Shown here in pieces: positions 8,963 to 17,473 of a stretch of DNA of 64,000 nt. The stretch is from Pigmentiphaga kullae (GTDB lineage: Bacteria > Pseudomonadota > Gammaproteobacteria > Burkholderiales > Burkholderiaceae_B), in assembly GCF_004216695.1 (NCBI RefSeq), contig NZ_SGXC01000003.1, forward strand, positions 496,001-560,000, read 5' to 3'. Position 1 is the stretch's first letter; every line of letters begins with the position of its first letter. The translations under genes were made by a program, and so were the position numbers. Below the pieces are notes generated by a model. That model saw only the letters and a list, made by a program, of their open reading frames with translations, was not told the origin of the DNA and ran no database searches.

Positions 8963-9427
8963 GTGGAAAGAGTCTATGCAGCGGTGTTTCTGGTCCTCGT
9001 GGGGGCGGGGGCCGTTCATTTGTCGATCGGCTACGGCATCGGCGATTCGCTGGAGCCGGGGTCGGGCTACTTCCCGATGATCCTGGGCGTGCTGCTGGCG
9101 GTCCTGGGCACGGCCATCGCCGTGCGCGAGTTCCGGGGGCGGCGGGAGGCGGCCGCCATCGGCCGGTGGCCGGTGCGGCCGCTGGCCTGCATCATCGGCG
9201 GCCTGGTCGTGTTCGCGGTGCTGCTGGGGGGCGGCGGGTCATCGGGATTCCGGGGCGCCGGGCTGGTGCCCGCCATGTTCGTGCTCGTGTTCATCACGGG
9301 GCTTGCCAATCAGCAACTGTCGTTCCGGGAGAATCTGCTGCTCTCGGCGCTGCTGACCGCGATCTCGCTGGTGATTTTCGTCGCTTTGTTCGGCCTGGCC
9401 ATCCCGCTGTGGCCGTGGTCGTACTGA
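8963..9427 (+). CDS. tctB: Tripartite tricarboxylate transporter small membrane subunit TctB
   Basis: A 154-residue protein with four hydrophobic segments and the typical LEPGSGYFPMILGVLLAVLG stretch of TctB near residues 30-50. TctB is the small integral membrane subunit that pairs with TctA. The start is a GTG at 8963. It lies directly before tctA, separated by 12 bp. Confidence 0.9.
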   Translation: MERVYAAVFLVLVGAGAVHLSIGYGIGDSLEPGSGYFPMILGVLLAVLGTAIAVREFRGRREAAAIGRWPVRPLACIIGGLVVFAVLLGGGGSSGFRGAGLVPAMFVLVFITGLANQQLSFRENLLLSALLTAISLVIFVALFGLAIPLWPWSY

Positions 9428-9439
9428 ACCGGACTATCC

Positions 9440-10957
9440 ATGGACCTGCTGCACAACATCGCCACCGGTTTTTCGCTGGCCCTTTCCGCCTCCAATCTGA
9501 TGTACGCGTTGGTAGGGTGCCTGCTGGGCACGCTGGTGGGCGTGCTGCCGGGGCTGGGGCCCGTGGCCACCGTCGCCATGCTGCTGCCGGCCACCTACGC
9601 GCTCGATCCGATTCCCGGACTCATCATGATGGCGGGCATCTACTACGGCGCGCAGTACGGCGGTTCGACCACCGCCATCCTGATCAAGCTTCCCGGCGAG
9701 TCGTCGTCGCTGGTCACGACGCTGGACGGCTACGAGATGACGCGCCAGGGCAAGGCCGGAACGGCGCTGGCGCTGGCGGCCGTCGGATCGTTCTTTGCCG
9801 GCTGCGTGGGCACGTTGATCCTGGCGGCTTTCTCGCCGCAACTGGCCAAAGTGGCCTTCCACTTCGGGGCGCCCGAATATTTTGCGCTCATGTGCCTGGG
9901 CCTGATCGGCGCCATCGCGCTGTCTTCGGGCGACATGCTCAAGGCCCTGGCGATGACGGTGCTGGGCCTGCTGTTCGGCATGGTGGGCAGCGACGTCACC
10001 TCGGGCGAGACCCGCTTCACGTTCGGCTTGCTGGATCTCGAGGATGGACTGGAGTTCGCCATCGTCGCGATGGCCTGGTTCGGCTTCGGCGAAATCATCT
10101 GGAACCTGCACAATGCCGATCCCTCCCGGCATGTCGCGCCGCAGCGGGTTTCCCGGCTCAGGATCTCTCGGGAGGACATGAAGGCCGCCATGCCCGCCAT
10201 TTTCCGCGGATCGGCCATCGGCACGCTGTTCGGCGTGCTGCCCGGCGGCGGCGCGGTGCTGGCGTCCTTCGCGTCCTACACGGTCGAGAAAAAACTCGGC
10301 CCCAAGCCGGGCGAACCCGATTTCGGCAAGGGCAACCTGCGCGGGCTGGCGGGGCCGGAGTCCGCCAACAACGCCGGGGCGCAGACGAATTTCATTCCCA
10401 TGCTGACGCTGGGCATTCCGTCTGGCCCCGTCATGGCGCTGATGATCGCCGCCCTGTCCATTCATGACATCCAGGCCGGGCCGCAGATACTCACCCGCAA
10501 CGCCGACCTGTTCTGGGCGCTGGTGGCGTCGATGTGGATCGGCAATTTCATGCTGCTGATCCTGAACTACCCGCTGATCGGCATCTGGATACGGCTGCTG
10601 ACGGTGCCGTACAAATGGCTGTTTCCCGCCATCGTGCTGTTCTGCACGATAGGCGTCTATTGCATCTCGAACAGCGCGTTCGCGGTCCTGTTGCTGGCCT
10701 TCTTCATTTTCTTCGGCTATGCCGCGCGCAGGCTGCAGTTCGAGGGTGCGCCGCTCATGCTGGGTTTCATCCTGGGCGGCGACATGGAAGAATACCTGCG
10801 CAGGTCGTTGACGCTGTCGGGCGGCGACTGGTCGGTGTTCGTCCAGCGCCCGCTGTCGGCGACGTTCCTGGCCATCTGCGCGGGCACGCTTGCGCTGATG
10901 AGCCTGTCGTTCATCAAGGCCAGGCGGCGGCAGGTCTTCGTCGAGGCCGAGGCATAG
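9440..10957 (+). CDS. tctA: Tripartite tricarboxylate transporter large membrane subunit TctA
   Basis: A 505-residue permease with about 11-12 membrane helices. Family blocks are GTLVGVLPGLGPVATVAMLL, YYGAQYGGSTTAILIKLPGE and GPESANNAGAQTNFIPMLTL. It imports carboxylates using the ion gradient together with TctB and the TctC receptor encoded at 6904. It is complete, with normal family length. Confidence 0.93.
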   Translation: MDLLHNIATGFSLALSASNLMYALVGCLLGTLVGVLPGLGPVATVAMLLPATYALDPIPGLIMMAGIYYGAQYGGSTTAILIKLPGESSSLVTTLDGYEMTRQGKAGTALALAAVGSFFAGCVGTLILAAFSPQLAKVAFHFGAPEYFALMCLGLIGAIALSSGDMLKALAMTVLGLLFGMVGSDVTSGETRFTFGLLDLEDGLEFAIVAMAWFGFGEIIWNLHNADPSRHVAPQRVSRLRISREDMKAAMPAIFRGSAIGTLFGVLPGGGAVLASFASYTVEKKLGPKPGEPDFGKGNLRGLAGPESANNAGAQTNFIPMLTLGIPSGPVMALMIAALSIHDIQAGPQILTRNADLFWALVASMWIGNFMLLILNYPLIGIWIRLLTVPYKWLFPAIVLFCTIGVYCISNSAFAVLLLAFFIFFGYAARRLQFEGAPLMLGFILGGDMEEYLRRSLTLSGGDWSVFVQRPLSATFLAICAGTLALMSLSFIKARRRQVFVEAEA

Positions 10958-10979
10958 ATTCTCTGGATACTTTTTCATC

Positions 10980-11960
10980 ATGAACAAGGTTTGCATCTTC
11001 GGCGCCGGGGCGGTGGGCGGATACATGGCGGCTCATCTCGCCCGGGCGGGCGTCGACGTGTCGGTCGTCGCCCGCGGCGAGCACCTGGCGGCCATACGCC
11101 GCGACGGCCTGAGGCTCATCGGCCACGACGGCGAGTTCACCGTGCGCGTGGCGGCCAGCGACCGTCCCGCCGACCTGGGGCCGCAGGATCTGGTCATCTC
11201 CACGCTCAAGGCCCACGGTCTGCCGCCGGCCGCGTCATCGATGCGGGCCCTGCTGGGACCCGATACGCCCGTGGTCTTCGCGGTGAACGGCATTCCGTGG
11301 TGGTACCTGGCGAACCTGCGCGGCGGTGCTCCCTCCGCGTCCAGGCTCGATCCCGACGGCACGCTGGCGCGCGAACTGGGCCTGGCGCGGACGCTGGGCT
11401 GCGTGATCCGTTCGCCCAACGAGGTCGTCGCGCCCGGCGTGGTGCGCAACAATTCGCGCGCCAGCAGTTTCGTGGTGGGCGAGCCCGGCGGCGCGCTGTC
11501 GCCGCGGCTGGAGCAGGTGGTGGCGCTGATGCGGCGCGGGCTGCCGGGCGCGGCGGCCACCGGGGACATCGGCCGGGAGATCTGGGGCAAGCTCCTGCTC
11601 AACGTTCCCAGTTCGCTGCTGTCCAGCCTGACCCACTCGCCATCGTCGGCCCTGTTTGCGGATCCCGCCACGCGCGAACTGTATGCCCGCCTGGCCCGGG
11701 AGGCGTGCGCGGTGGCGGCCCGCCATGGCGTCGCCATGGCGTTCGACCTGGAGGGGCAGGTGGCGGCCACGGGATCGAACCCGCATCCGCCCTCCATGTT
11801 GCAGGACCTGCTGGCCGGACGTCCGCTGGAGTTGGACGCCCAGCTATTCGCGGTCCAGGACCTGGCCCGGTCGGCCGGCGTGGACACGCCCATGCTGGAC
11901 GTGATGCTGGCCCTGCTGGCGCACCGCGCGCACGCGCGGTCACCCGCCGCGCACGGATGA
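10980..11960 (+). CDS. Ketopantoate reductase family (PanE/ApbA-like) oxidoreductase
   Basis: A 326-residue NADPH-dependent 2-oxo-acid reductase homologue. The Rossmann motif is FGAGAVGGYMAAHLA at the N-terminus; FAVNGIPWWYL and WGKLLLNVPSSLLS (catalytic lysine region) are also present. True PanE makes pantoate, but catabolic operons often carry paralogues acting on other 2-oxo acids. Its place at the end of the TauD-TctC-FMN dehydrogenase-TctBA operon favours a catabolic role here. It ends 8 bp from the convergent DszB-like gene. Confidence 0.85.
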   Translation: MNKVCIFGAGAVGGYMAAHLARAGVDVSVVARGEHLAAIRRDGLRLIGHDGEFTVRVAASDRPADLGPQDLVISTLKAHGLPPAASSMRALLGPDTPVVFAVNGIPWWYLANLRGGAPSASRLDPDGTLARELGLARTLGCVIRSPNEVVAPGVVRNNSRASSFVVGEPGGALSPRLEQVVALMRRGLPGAAATGDIGREIWGKLLLNVPSSLLSSLTHSPSSALFADPATRELYARLAREACAVAARHGVAMAFDLEGQVAATGSNPHPPSMLQDLLAGRPLELDAQLFAVQDLARSAGVDTPMLDVMLALLAHRAHARSPAAHG

Positions 11961-11968
11961 CGAAGGCC

Positions 11969-13054
11969 TCAACGCCCGGCGGCCGCCAGCGGTTCGGTCC
12001 GGCGCAGCAGTTCGCGTGCCTGGGCGAGCGGCGCCGGATCGATCCAGTCGTCCACGGAAAAATCGTGGCGGATGAATCCGTGGCGATGGAGAAAATCCTT
12101 GCGGATCGACAGTGCCTCGATCAGGTCCGGGGCCAGGCTGGGTTCGAGGTTTTCATACAGGCTGGCGTCGAACGCCGCCGGCACCCACTCCTCGACCACG
12201 GACACTTCGCGCGCGATGATGCCGGCCGCTTCGGCGCGGTGCTCGCGCGCCCACTGCGCGGCGCGCAGGACCTGGGCGAGGTAGCGCGCCACCAGGTCAG
12301 GACGGGTGCGTACCAGTTCGCCGCTGACCGACAGCACGTTGGGCGTGCCGTTGTTGATGGCGACCCGCCGGTCGGCGTGGTGGCCGATGTCGACCACGAT
12401 GTCGGCGCCGAGGAATTCGCGCAGGGCGGGACCGTGCGCGCCGTAGACGTACAGGGCATCGGCCTGGCCGCGGATCAGCGCCAAGGCCTCGGCCCGCGAC
12501 TGGCTGGCGGTCTGGCGCGCGTCGAACAGCGGGCCGGACGATGAGGCGGCCTGGTCGCCTATGTACGGCGCCTCGACCGGCAGATCGATGAAACTGACAT
12601 CGTCGGCGCCCAGGCCCGCCGCGGCCAGAGACTGCAGATAGCCTTGCAGCGCCGAGGCGCGCCAGAAATCGATCTTTTCATTCACCCGCCGCGGCAGCGC
12701 CAGGCGCTTGCCCTTCAGGTCGCGGACATCGCGGATGCCGGCGCCGGGCAGGGCCAGGATGGCCTGGTACTGGGGCAGCCAGGTCAGGCCGACGACCACG
12801 ACGTCCTGGCCTTCCGAGCGCGACCAGATGGGTGGCGCGTTGCCGCCCTGGCGGAAGGAGTTGGCCTGGCGGTGGTTGAAATGCGATTCGCGCACGGCCC
12901 GGCTGGGCGAGGCGCGCAGCGACGAGACGGCGATGCCGTCCGGCGCGAATTCGGCATCGATCCAGCCGTGGTGGATGGCGATGCCCGAGGCGCTGGGCAC
13001 CGGGCAGCGGGTGTACCACAGGCGGTCGATACGGGAGATGTCCGGGCTGGGCAT
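11969..13054 (-). CDS. DszB-like (sulfinate desulfinase family) protein
   Basis: A 361-residue protein with the periplasmic-binding-protein type II (SsuA/NMT1) fold but no signal peptide, so it should be cytoplasmic. From memory of 2'-hydroxybiphenyl-2-sulfinate desulfinase (DszB), the start YTRCPVPSAS corresponds to the segment carrying its catalytic cysteine, and SHFNHRQANSFRQGG to the segment carrying its catalytic His and Arg. Here these are C17, H58 and R68; the His-to-Arg spacing of ten equals that in DszB, and the RxGGxxPP motif is kept. It may cleave a C-S or another bond in an acid delivered by the Bug receptor encoded upstream (gap 24 bp). No dszA or dszC lies in the window. Automatic annotation would probably call it an ABC substrate-binding protein. 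Confidence 0.75.
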   Translation of the reverse strand: MPSPDISRIDRLWYTRCPVPSASGIAIHHGWIDAEFAPDGIAVSSLRASPSRAVRESHFNHRQANSFRQGGNAPPIWSRSEGQDVVVVGLTWLPQYQAILALPGAGIRDVRDLKGKRLALPRRVNEKIDFWRASALQGYLQSLAAAGLGADDVSFIDLPVEAPYIGDQAASSSGPLFDARQTASQSRAEALALIRGQADALYVYGAHGPALREFLGADIVVDIGHHADRRVAINNGTPNVLSVSGELVRTRPDLVARYLAQVLRAAQWAREHRAEAAGIIAREVSVVEEWVPAAFDASLYENLEPSLAPDLIEALSIRKDFLHRHGFIRHDFSVDDWIDPAPLAQARELLRRTEPLAAAGR

Positions 13055-13078
13055 GTTCTTGCTCCTGTCGGCGGTGCG

Positions 13079-14047
13079 TTACTCGACGCGGATGTCGTGA
13101 GCCCGGATGACCTTGCCCCAGTTGACGATTCCGTCGTCGATCACCTTGCGCAGCGCATCGGGAGAGCCGCCGGCCGGATCGAAGGCCTGGGCCTGCAATT
13201 GCCTGCGGATCTCTGGTTCCCGCAGGACGGCATTGAAGGCGCGGTTGAGCCGGTCGATGATCTCGGGGCTGGTGCCTGCCGGCGCCACGAAACCCTGCCA
13301 CGAGTCGAAGACGAAATCGGGCAGGCCCTGTTCGGCGAAGGTGGGCACGTCGGGCAGGGCGGCCGAACGCCTGGCGGTGGAGACGGCCAGCGCGCGTAGC
13401 CGGCCTTCGCGGATGAAGGGCAGGGCGGGCGCGATGGTGACGATGATGCCGTCGGCGTGGGCGCCCAGCACGTCGGTCAGCGCGGGCTGGGCGCTGCGGT
13501 AGACCACCGGCTTGACTTCGATGGCGGCCTGGCTTTGCAGCAGCACGCCCAACTGGCCGGTGGTGCCGATGGCGGGCGAGGCAAGCGAATACTTGCCTGG
13601 CGCGGCCTTCGCCAGTTTCAGGAATTCCTGCACGCTACGCGCGGGTACGGCCGGGTTCACCGCGAAGACCTGGGGCGAAGAGATGGCGTGGACGATGGGC
13701 GCGAAACTGGTGCGCGCATCGAACGGCAGTTTGGTGAACAGCGACTGGTTGATCGAGATGATGTCGGTGGCCAACAGCAGCGTGTAGCCGTCCGGCGCGG
13801 CGCGCGCCACGTGTTGCGAGGCGATGTTGCCCGCGCCGCCGGGCCGGTTCTCGATGGTGATGGGCTGGCCCAGTTGCGCGGCCAGGGACGGCGCGAGCAG
13901 GCGCGCGAGAATGTCGGGACTACCGCCCGGCGCCGCCGGGACGACGATCTGTATGGGTTTCGAGGGATAGGTTTGCGCGTGTCCGGCTGCCGGCGCGATC
14001 AGGCCGGCGAACGGGACGAGCAGCGGGATGAGCCGCGGGAGATGCAT
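13079..14047 (-). CDS. Bug/TctC-type periplasmic receptor
   Basis: A 322-residue receptor with a signal peptide ending at AAGHAQ. The mature protein starts TYPSKPIQIVVPAAPGGSPD, followed by IENRPGGAGNIA and DGYTLLLA. It is transcribed just ahead of the DszB-like gene and probably forms a two-gene operon with it, suggesting that its ligand is the substrate of that enzyme. No tctA/tctB genes are adjacent. Confidence 0.9.
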   Translation of the reverse strand: MHLPRLIPLLVPFAGLIAPAAGHAQTYPSKPIQIVVPAAPGGSPDILARLLAPSLAAQLGQPITIENRPGGAGNIASQHVARAAPDGYTLLLATDIISINQSLFTKLPFDARTSFAPIVHAISSPQVFAVNPAVPARSVQEFLKLAKAAPGKYSLASPAIGTTGQLGVLLQSQAAIEVKPVVYRSAQPALTDVLGAHADGIIVTIAPALPFIREGRLRALAVSTARRSAALPDVPTFAEQGLPDFVFDSWQGFVAPAGTSPEIIDRLNRAFNAVLREPEIRRQLQAQAFDPAGGSPDALRKVIDDGIVNWGKVIRAHDIRVE

Positions 14048-14128
14048 GATGAAGAAAAGCGTGGCGTGGGAAGGGCGCCACTATAGGCATGCACCCCCTG
14101 GGCGGGGAACCAATGAATTCGAGTTAGC

Positions 14129-15043
14129 TTATCTGTTTTCCGGCCGGCCGTAGAGCCGCCCCGCCAGTTCCGCCACCTTGGCGATGACCTGGTCCTTGAC
14201 CTCGTCCGATACCCGCGTGCTGGCGACGTAGACCGACATCAGGATCGCGGGCCGTGCGGGCGGCCAGGCGAGCCCGATGTCGTTGGCGCCCACCTTGGAG
14301 TAGGTGCCGGTCTTCTCGCCGATGCGCCAGCCGGCCGGTATGCCCGCGCGCAGCCGCTTGTCGCCCGTCGTATTGCCGACCAGCCATGCCTGCAGCCGTT
14401 CGCGCGACGCGGGCGACAGGGCCTCGCCCACCGTCAACCTGCCCAGCGTGCGCGTGATGGCGTGGGGCGTGGTGGTGTCGAGCATGCCGGTGGCATGGGG
14501 CACGTTCAGCTCGGGTTCGTAGCGGTCGCAGCGCGTGACGCCGTCGCCCAGGCCCCGGATGAAACGCGTCAGCGCCTCCGGGCCGCCGAAGCTGCGCAGG
14601 ATGAGATTGGCGGCGGTGTTGTCGCTGGTGGTCATGGTGGCATGGCAGAGTTCGGCCAGGGTCATGCCGCGATCGCCCACGTGTTTCCCGGTCACGGGCG
14701 ACCAATTGACCAGGTCCTGCCGGGTGTAGCGGATCCGCCGGTCCAGCGAATCTTCGCCCCGGTCATGCCGGGCCAGCACGAATCCGGCGGCCAGCAGCTT
14801 GAAGGTGCTGAGCATCTGGAAGCGTTCGTCGGCGCGGCGGCCCAGTTCCTCGCCGGAGGCGGTATCGACGATGCACACGCCCAGCCGCCCGTCGATCAGC
14901 CGCTCCAGGCGCGCCAGCTCGTCCAGGGCGGCGTTGCGCGCCGCGACCGGCAGGGTGCCCGCCGGCTGGCCGGCCCAGGCGCCGCGTGCGCCGCAGGCGA
15001 GGCTGGAAAGGACGAGGGCATGGAACGAGCGGCGTGTGGTCAA
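14129..15043 (-). CDS. Class A beta-lactamase
   Basis: A 304-residue serine beta-lactamase with all active-site motifs: STFK at 79-82 (nucleophile S79), SDN at 140-142, E176 in EPELN (the deacylating glutamate) and KTGT at 244-247. The N-terminus MTTRRSFHALVLSS resembles a twin-arginine signal, so export may be by the Tat route. It should hydrolyse beta-lactams in the periplasm. No LysR-type regulator lies beside it, unlike many inducible chromosomal class A genes. The Bug gene follows 81 bp downstream on the same strand and looks unrelated. Confidence 0.93.
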   Translation of the reverse strand: MTTRRSFHALVLSSLACGARGAWAGQPAGTLPVAARNAALDELARLERLIDGRLGVCIVDTASGEELGRRADERFQMLSTFKLLAAGFVLARHDRGEDSLDRRIRYTRQDLVNWSPVTGKHVGDRGMTLAELCHATMTTSDNTAANLILRSFGGPEALTRFIRGLGDGVTRCDRYEPELNVPHATGMLDTTTPHAITRTLGRLTVGEALSPASRERLQAWLVGNTTGDKRLRAGIPAGWRIGEKTGTYSKVGANDIGLAWPPARPAILMSVYVASTRVSDEVKDQVIAKVAELAGRLYGRPENR

Positions 15044-15187
15044 GGACGTTTCCTCCTAGGCAGGGAATGGCTGCCCGCGCGGCACGCGGGGCCGTATTCT
15101 AGCCCCGGCGGCGAGCCGGCCCGGGGCGTTAAGCTATTCGACAACCCGGATTCGTAATATGACGGTACTTCCCGCGATAGGCCCGCC

Positions 15188-15778
15188 ATGCCCCAGACCT
15201 TGCCGCCCGTTTCCGCCGACAGTGGTTCCCCGCCTCCTTCCGTGCTCCAGATCTTCCTTGCCTTCACCAAGATCGGCTTGACCAGCTTCGGCGGCGGGCT
15301 GAGCGGCTGGATGCTGCGGGAGTTCGTGCAGCGCCGGAACTGGCTGTCGGAGGCCGAGTTCCTGAGCGGCCTCGCGCTGGCCCAGGCCTTTCCGGGCGTC
15401 AACGTGGTCAACCTGGCGATCTGGGTGGGTTTCCGGCTGCGGGGCGGCGTGGGCGCGCTGGCCGGCGCGCTGGGGCTGGTGGTGCCCGCCATGGTGCTGG
15501 CGCTGGTCGTGGTGGCCGCGTTCGCGACGATGGCGAAGTCCGACTCGGTGCACCTGGCGCTGGCCGGCGTGGCGGCCGCGGCCGTGGGGCTGTCGCTGCA
15601 GACGGGGCTGCGGGCGGCGCGCCGGGCCGCGCGGGGCGTGCCCGCCCTGGCCGTGATGGTCGTCACCTTCGTGGCGATCTTCCTCCTGAGGCTGCCCCTG
15701 CTGTGGGTGGTCGGCGCGATGGCGCCGCTGTCCATCGGGCTGGCCTATCTGCGCCTGCGCGCGGGCGGGCAGGCATGA
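15188..15778 (+). CDS. chrA: ChrA-type chromate transporter, N-terminal-half protein
   Basis: A 196-residue membrane protein of the short-chain chromate ion transporter (CHR) family. It carries the motif FTKIGLTSFGGGLSGWMLRE and a later block AFPGVNVVNLAIWVGFRLRG. Members of this group work as pairs of six-helix proteins that together resemble one long ChrA. Its stop overlaps the start of the second half by 4 bp (ATGA). Chromate efflux is the family function; other anions are possible. Confidence 0.88.
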   Translation: MPQTLPPVSADSGSPPPSVLQIFLAFTKIGLTSFGGGLSGWMLREFVQRRNWLSEAEFLSGLALAQAFPGVNVVNLAIWVGFRLRGGVGALAGALGLVVPAMVLALVVVAAFATMAKSDSVHLALAGVAAAAVGLSLQTGLRAARRAARGVPALAVMVVTFVAIFLLRLPLLWVVGAMAPLSIGLAYLRLRAGGQA

Positions 15779-16302
15779 GGTTCGCGCAACTGCTGGAAGT
15801 GGTCCTGGTCTTCGCGCCGCTGTCCTTCCTGACGGTGGGCGGCGGGCAGAGCATCGTGGCCGACATCCACCGCCAGTCGGTGGACGTCTATGGTTGGGTG
15901 ACGAATCCGCAGTTCATGGACCTGTATGCCCTGTCGCGCATCATTCCCGGTCCCGGCGCGCTGCTGGTGACGCTGGTGGGCTGGCAGGCGGCGGGGCTGG
16001 CGGGCGCGCTGGTGGCGTCGGCCGCGATCTTCATTCCGAGTTCGCTGCTGGTGTACGCCCTGGCGCATCTGTGGACCCGGTTCAAGGGCACGCGGTGCAT
16101 ACGCGCGATCGAGGCGGGCCTGGTGCCGGTGGCGGCGGGCATGGTTCTGGCTGCTTCGTGCACCGTGCTGCGCGCCGCCGAGGGCGGCGCCTGGGCCTGG
16201 GGCGTGGCGGCCGCCTCGACGCTGACGCTGATGTACACGAGGCTCAGTCCGTTCCTGATGCTGGGAATAGGTGCCCTGGTGTTCCTGGTGGCGCTGGGTT
16301 GA
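15775..16302 (+). CDS. chrA: ChrA-type chromate transporter, C-terminal-half protein
   Basis: A 175-residue partner of the preceding protein, with the second CHR domain (FAPLSFLTVGGGQSIVADIH and LSRIIPGPGALLVTLVGWQA). The start is the ATG at 15775 inside the ATGA overlap. A longer frame to 15703 would intrude into the first gene and is rejected. The two proteins probably form a heterodimer in the inner membrane. Confidence 0.88.
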   Translation: MRFAQLLEVVLVFAPLSFLTVGGGQSIVADIHRQSVDVYGWVTNPQFMDLYALSRIIPGPGALLVTLVGWQAAGLAGALVASAAIFIPSSLLVYALAHLWTRFKGTRCIRAIEAGLVPVAAGMVLAASCTVLRAAEGGAWAWGVAAASTLTLMYTRLSPFLMLGIGALVFLVALG

Positions 16303-16343
16303 CATGGATGAAGGCGGCGGATGCCGCCAACAAGGAGTCGAAG

Positions 16344-16559
16344 GTGGAAGACTGGACGTTGCAGGCAAGAGGCTGGGTCAATGAACGCAATTTCGAGATC
16401 GATACTTCGCCGGGCGAGGACGGCTATCGGTTCCAGGTGCGGGTGCTGGGTTTTCCGCTGATGCGGGACAGCGAAGTCTTCGCTTCCGCGGAGCAAGCCC
16501 GGGCGGGGGCGGTGGCGTTCCTGGAACGGCAGTTCCAGGCCCCGGTCGAGCTGGAATGA
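16344..16559 (+). CDS. Small uncharacterised protein
   Basis: I do not recognise the family. The frame encodes 71 residues from the GTG at 16344, which has an AAGGAG ribosome-binding site 6 bp upstream (16332-16337). An ATG at 16308 would give 83 residues. The product is soluble and acidic with a plausible alpha/beta pattern (WTLQARGWVNERNFEIDTS, FQVRVLGFPLMRDSEVF, ARAGAVAFLERQFQ). It follows the second chrA half at 41 bp and may be co-transcribed. It ends 1 bp before the convergent hydrolase gene. Confidence 0.6.
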   Translation: MEDWTLQARGWVNERNFEIDTSPGEDGYRFQVRVLGFPLMRDSEVFASAEQARAGAVAFLERQFQAPVELE

Positions 16560-16560
16560 A

Positions 16561-17424
16561 TCAGCCCGGATAAGCCCGCCGGACCGAGCGGATGAAGCCG
16601 CGCACGGCGTCGTCGTAGGCGGCGCCGCTGCGGCTGGCACCGGAGTGCGAGGCGCCTTCCAGCCAGACCAGTCGCTTGTGCGGCGATTGCCGTGCCGCCG
16701 CCAGCAGCGCGTCGCTCATGGCGGGCGGGACGACCCGGTCCCCGGTCCCGTGCAGCAGCAGGAGCGGCGTGCGCAGCTTGCCGATGGCGTCGCGCGAATC
16801 GAAGGGCTGCGTGACCAGCAGGCCGAAGCCGGGAATGCCGGCCCAGCGCGTGGTGGCGATCATGTCGCGGATACTGGTGAAGGTCGCTTCGACGATCAGG
16901 CCGGCCACCGGTATCGGCGGGTCGAGGCGGGCCATCAGGTCGATCGCGATGGCGCCGCCCAGGCTGTGGCCGTAGACGAAACGGCGGGCGGGATCGGGCT
17001 GGAGCCGGGCCAGTTCGCGCAGGGCTGCCTGGGCGTCCTGCCTGACGCTCGCCTGGGACGGCAGGCGGGGCGACGAGGCACCGAAGCCGCGATAGTCGAT
17101 GGCGAGCATCGAATAGCCCAGCCCCGCCCAATGCTCCATGCGGAACGCGCTGCCGTTCAGGTTCCAGCGCGAGCCGTGCAGATACAGCACCGTGGGGGCG
17201 CCGGGATCCGGATGCCGCCAGTACCAGGCGCGCAGGGTGTCGCCGCCGGGCAGGGGCAGGTCATAGACCTGGGTGCCGGCCGGCGGGTCGCGCCACCACG
17301 AGCGTTCGCCCAGTTCGACCGAGAAGATCATGCCGCGCTGCCAGCGGTCGAGCGCGACATAGCCCGCGCTGGCAAGCGCGAGCACGCAGGCGAGGGCGGC
17401 AAGGCGGCGGATCCACATGCTCAT
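16561..17424 (-). CDS. Membrane-anchored alpha/beta hydrolase
   Basis: A 287-residue serine hydrolase with one N-terminal membrane segment (LAALACVLALASAGYVAL). It has the oxyanion-side motif LYLHGSRWN, AIDYRGFGASS, the nucleophile elbow GHSLGG, an aspartate in HGTGDRVVP and a histidine in GASHSG, so the catalytic triad is complete. Similar to the BEM46/YfhR group of periplasm-facing hydrolases. Substrate unknown. An upstream ATG at 17457 in the same frame is less likely because the membrane anchor begins after MSMWIRR. Confidence 0.85.
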   Translation of the reverse strand: MSMWIRRLAALACVLALASAGYVALDRWQRGMIFSVELGERSWWRDPPAGTQVYDLPLPGGDTLRAWYWRHPDPGAPTVLYLHGSRWNLNGSAFRMEHWAGLGYSMLAIDYRGFGASSPRLPSQASVRQDAQAALRELARLQPDPARRFVYGHSLGGAIAIDLMARLDPPIPVAGLIVEATFTSIRDMIATTRWAGIPGFGLLVTQPFDSRDAIGKLRTPLLLLHGTGDRVVPPAMSDALLAAARQSPHKRLVWLEGASHSGASRSGAAYDDAVRGFIRSVRRAYPG

Positions 17425-17473
17425 TCCGAGCGCCGGACCCGCCGGAGGTTCCCGCATCGGGCGGGCAAGCCGG

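Noticed and set aside
11969-13054. Annotation as a nitrate/sulfonate ABC receptor
   Set aside because: No signal peptide, no adjacent ABC permease or ATPase, and conserved enzyme-type Cys, His and Arg positions.
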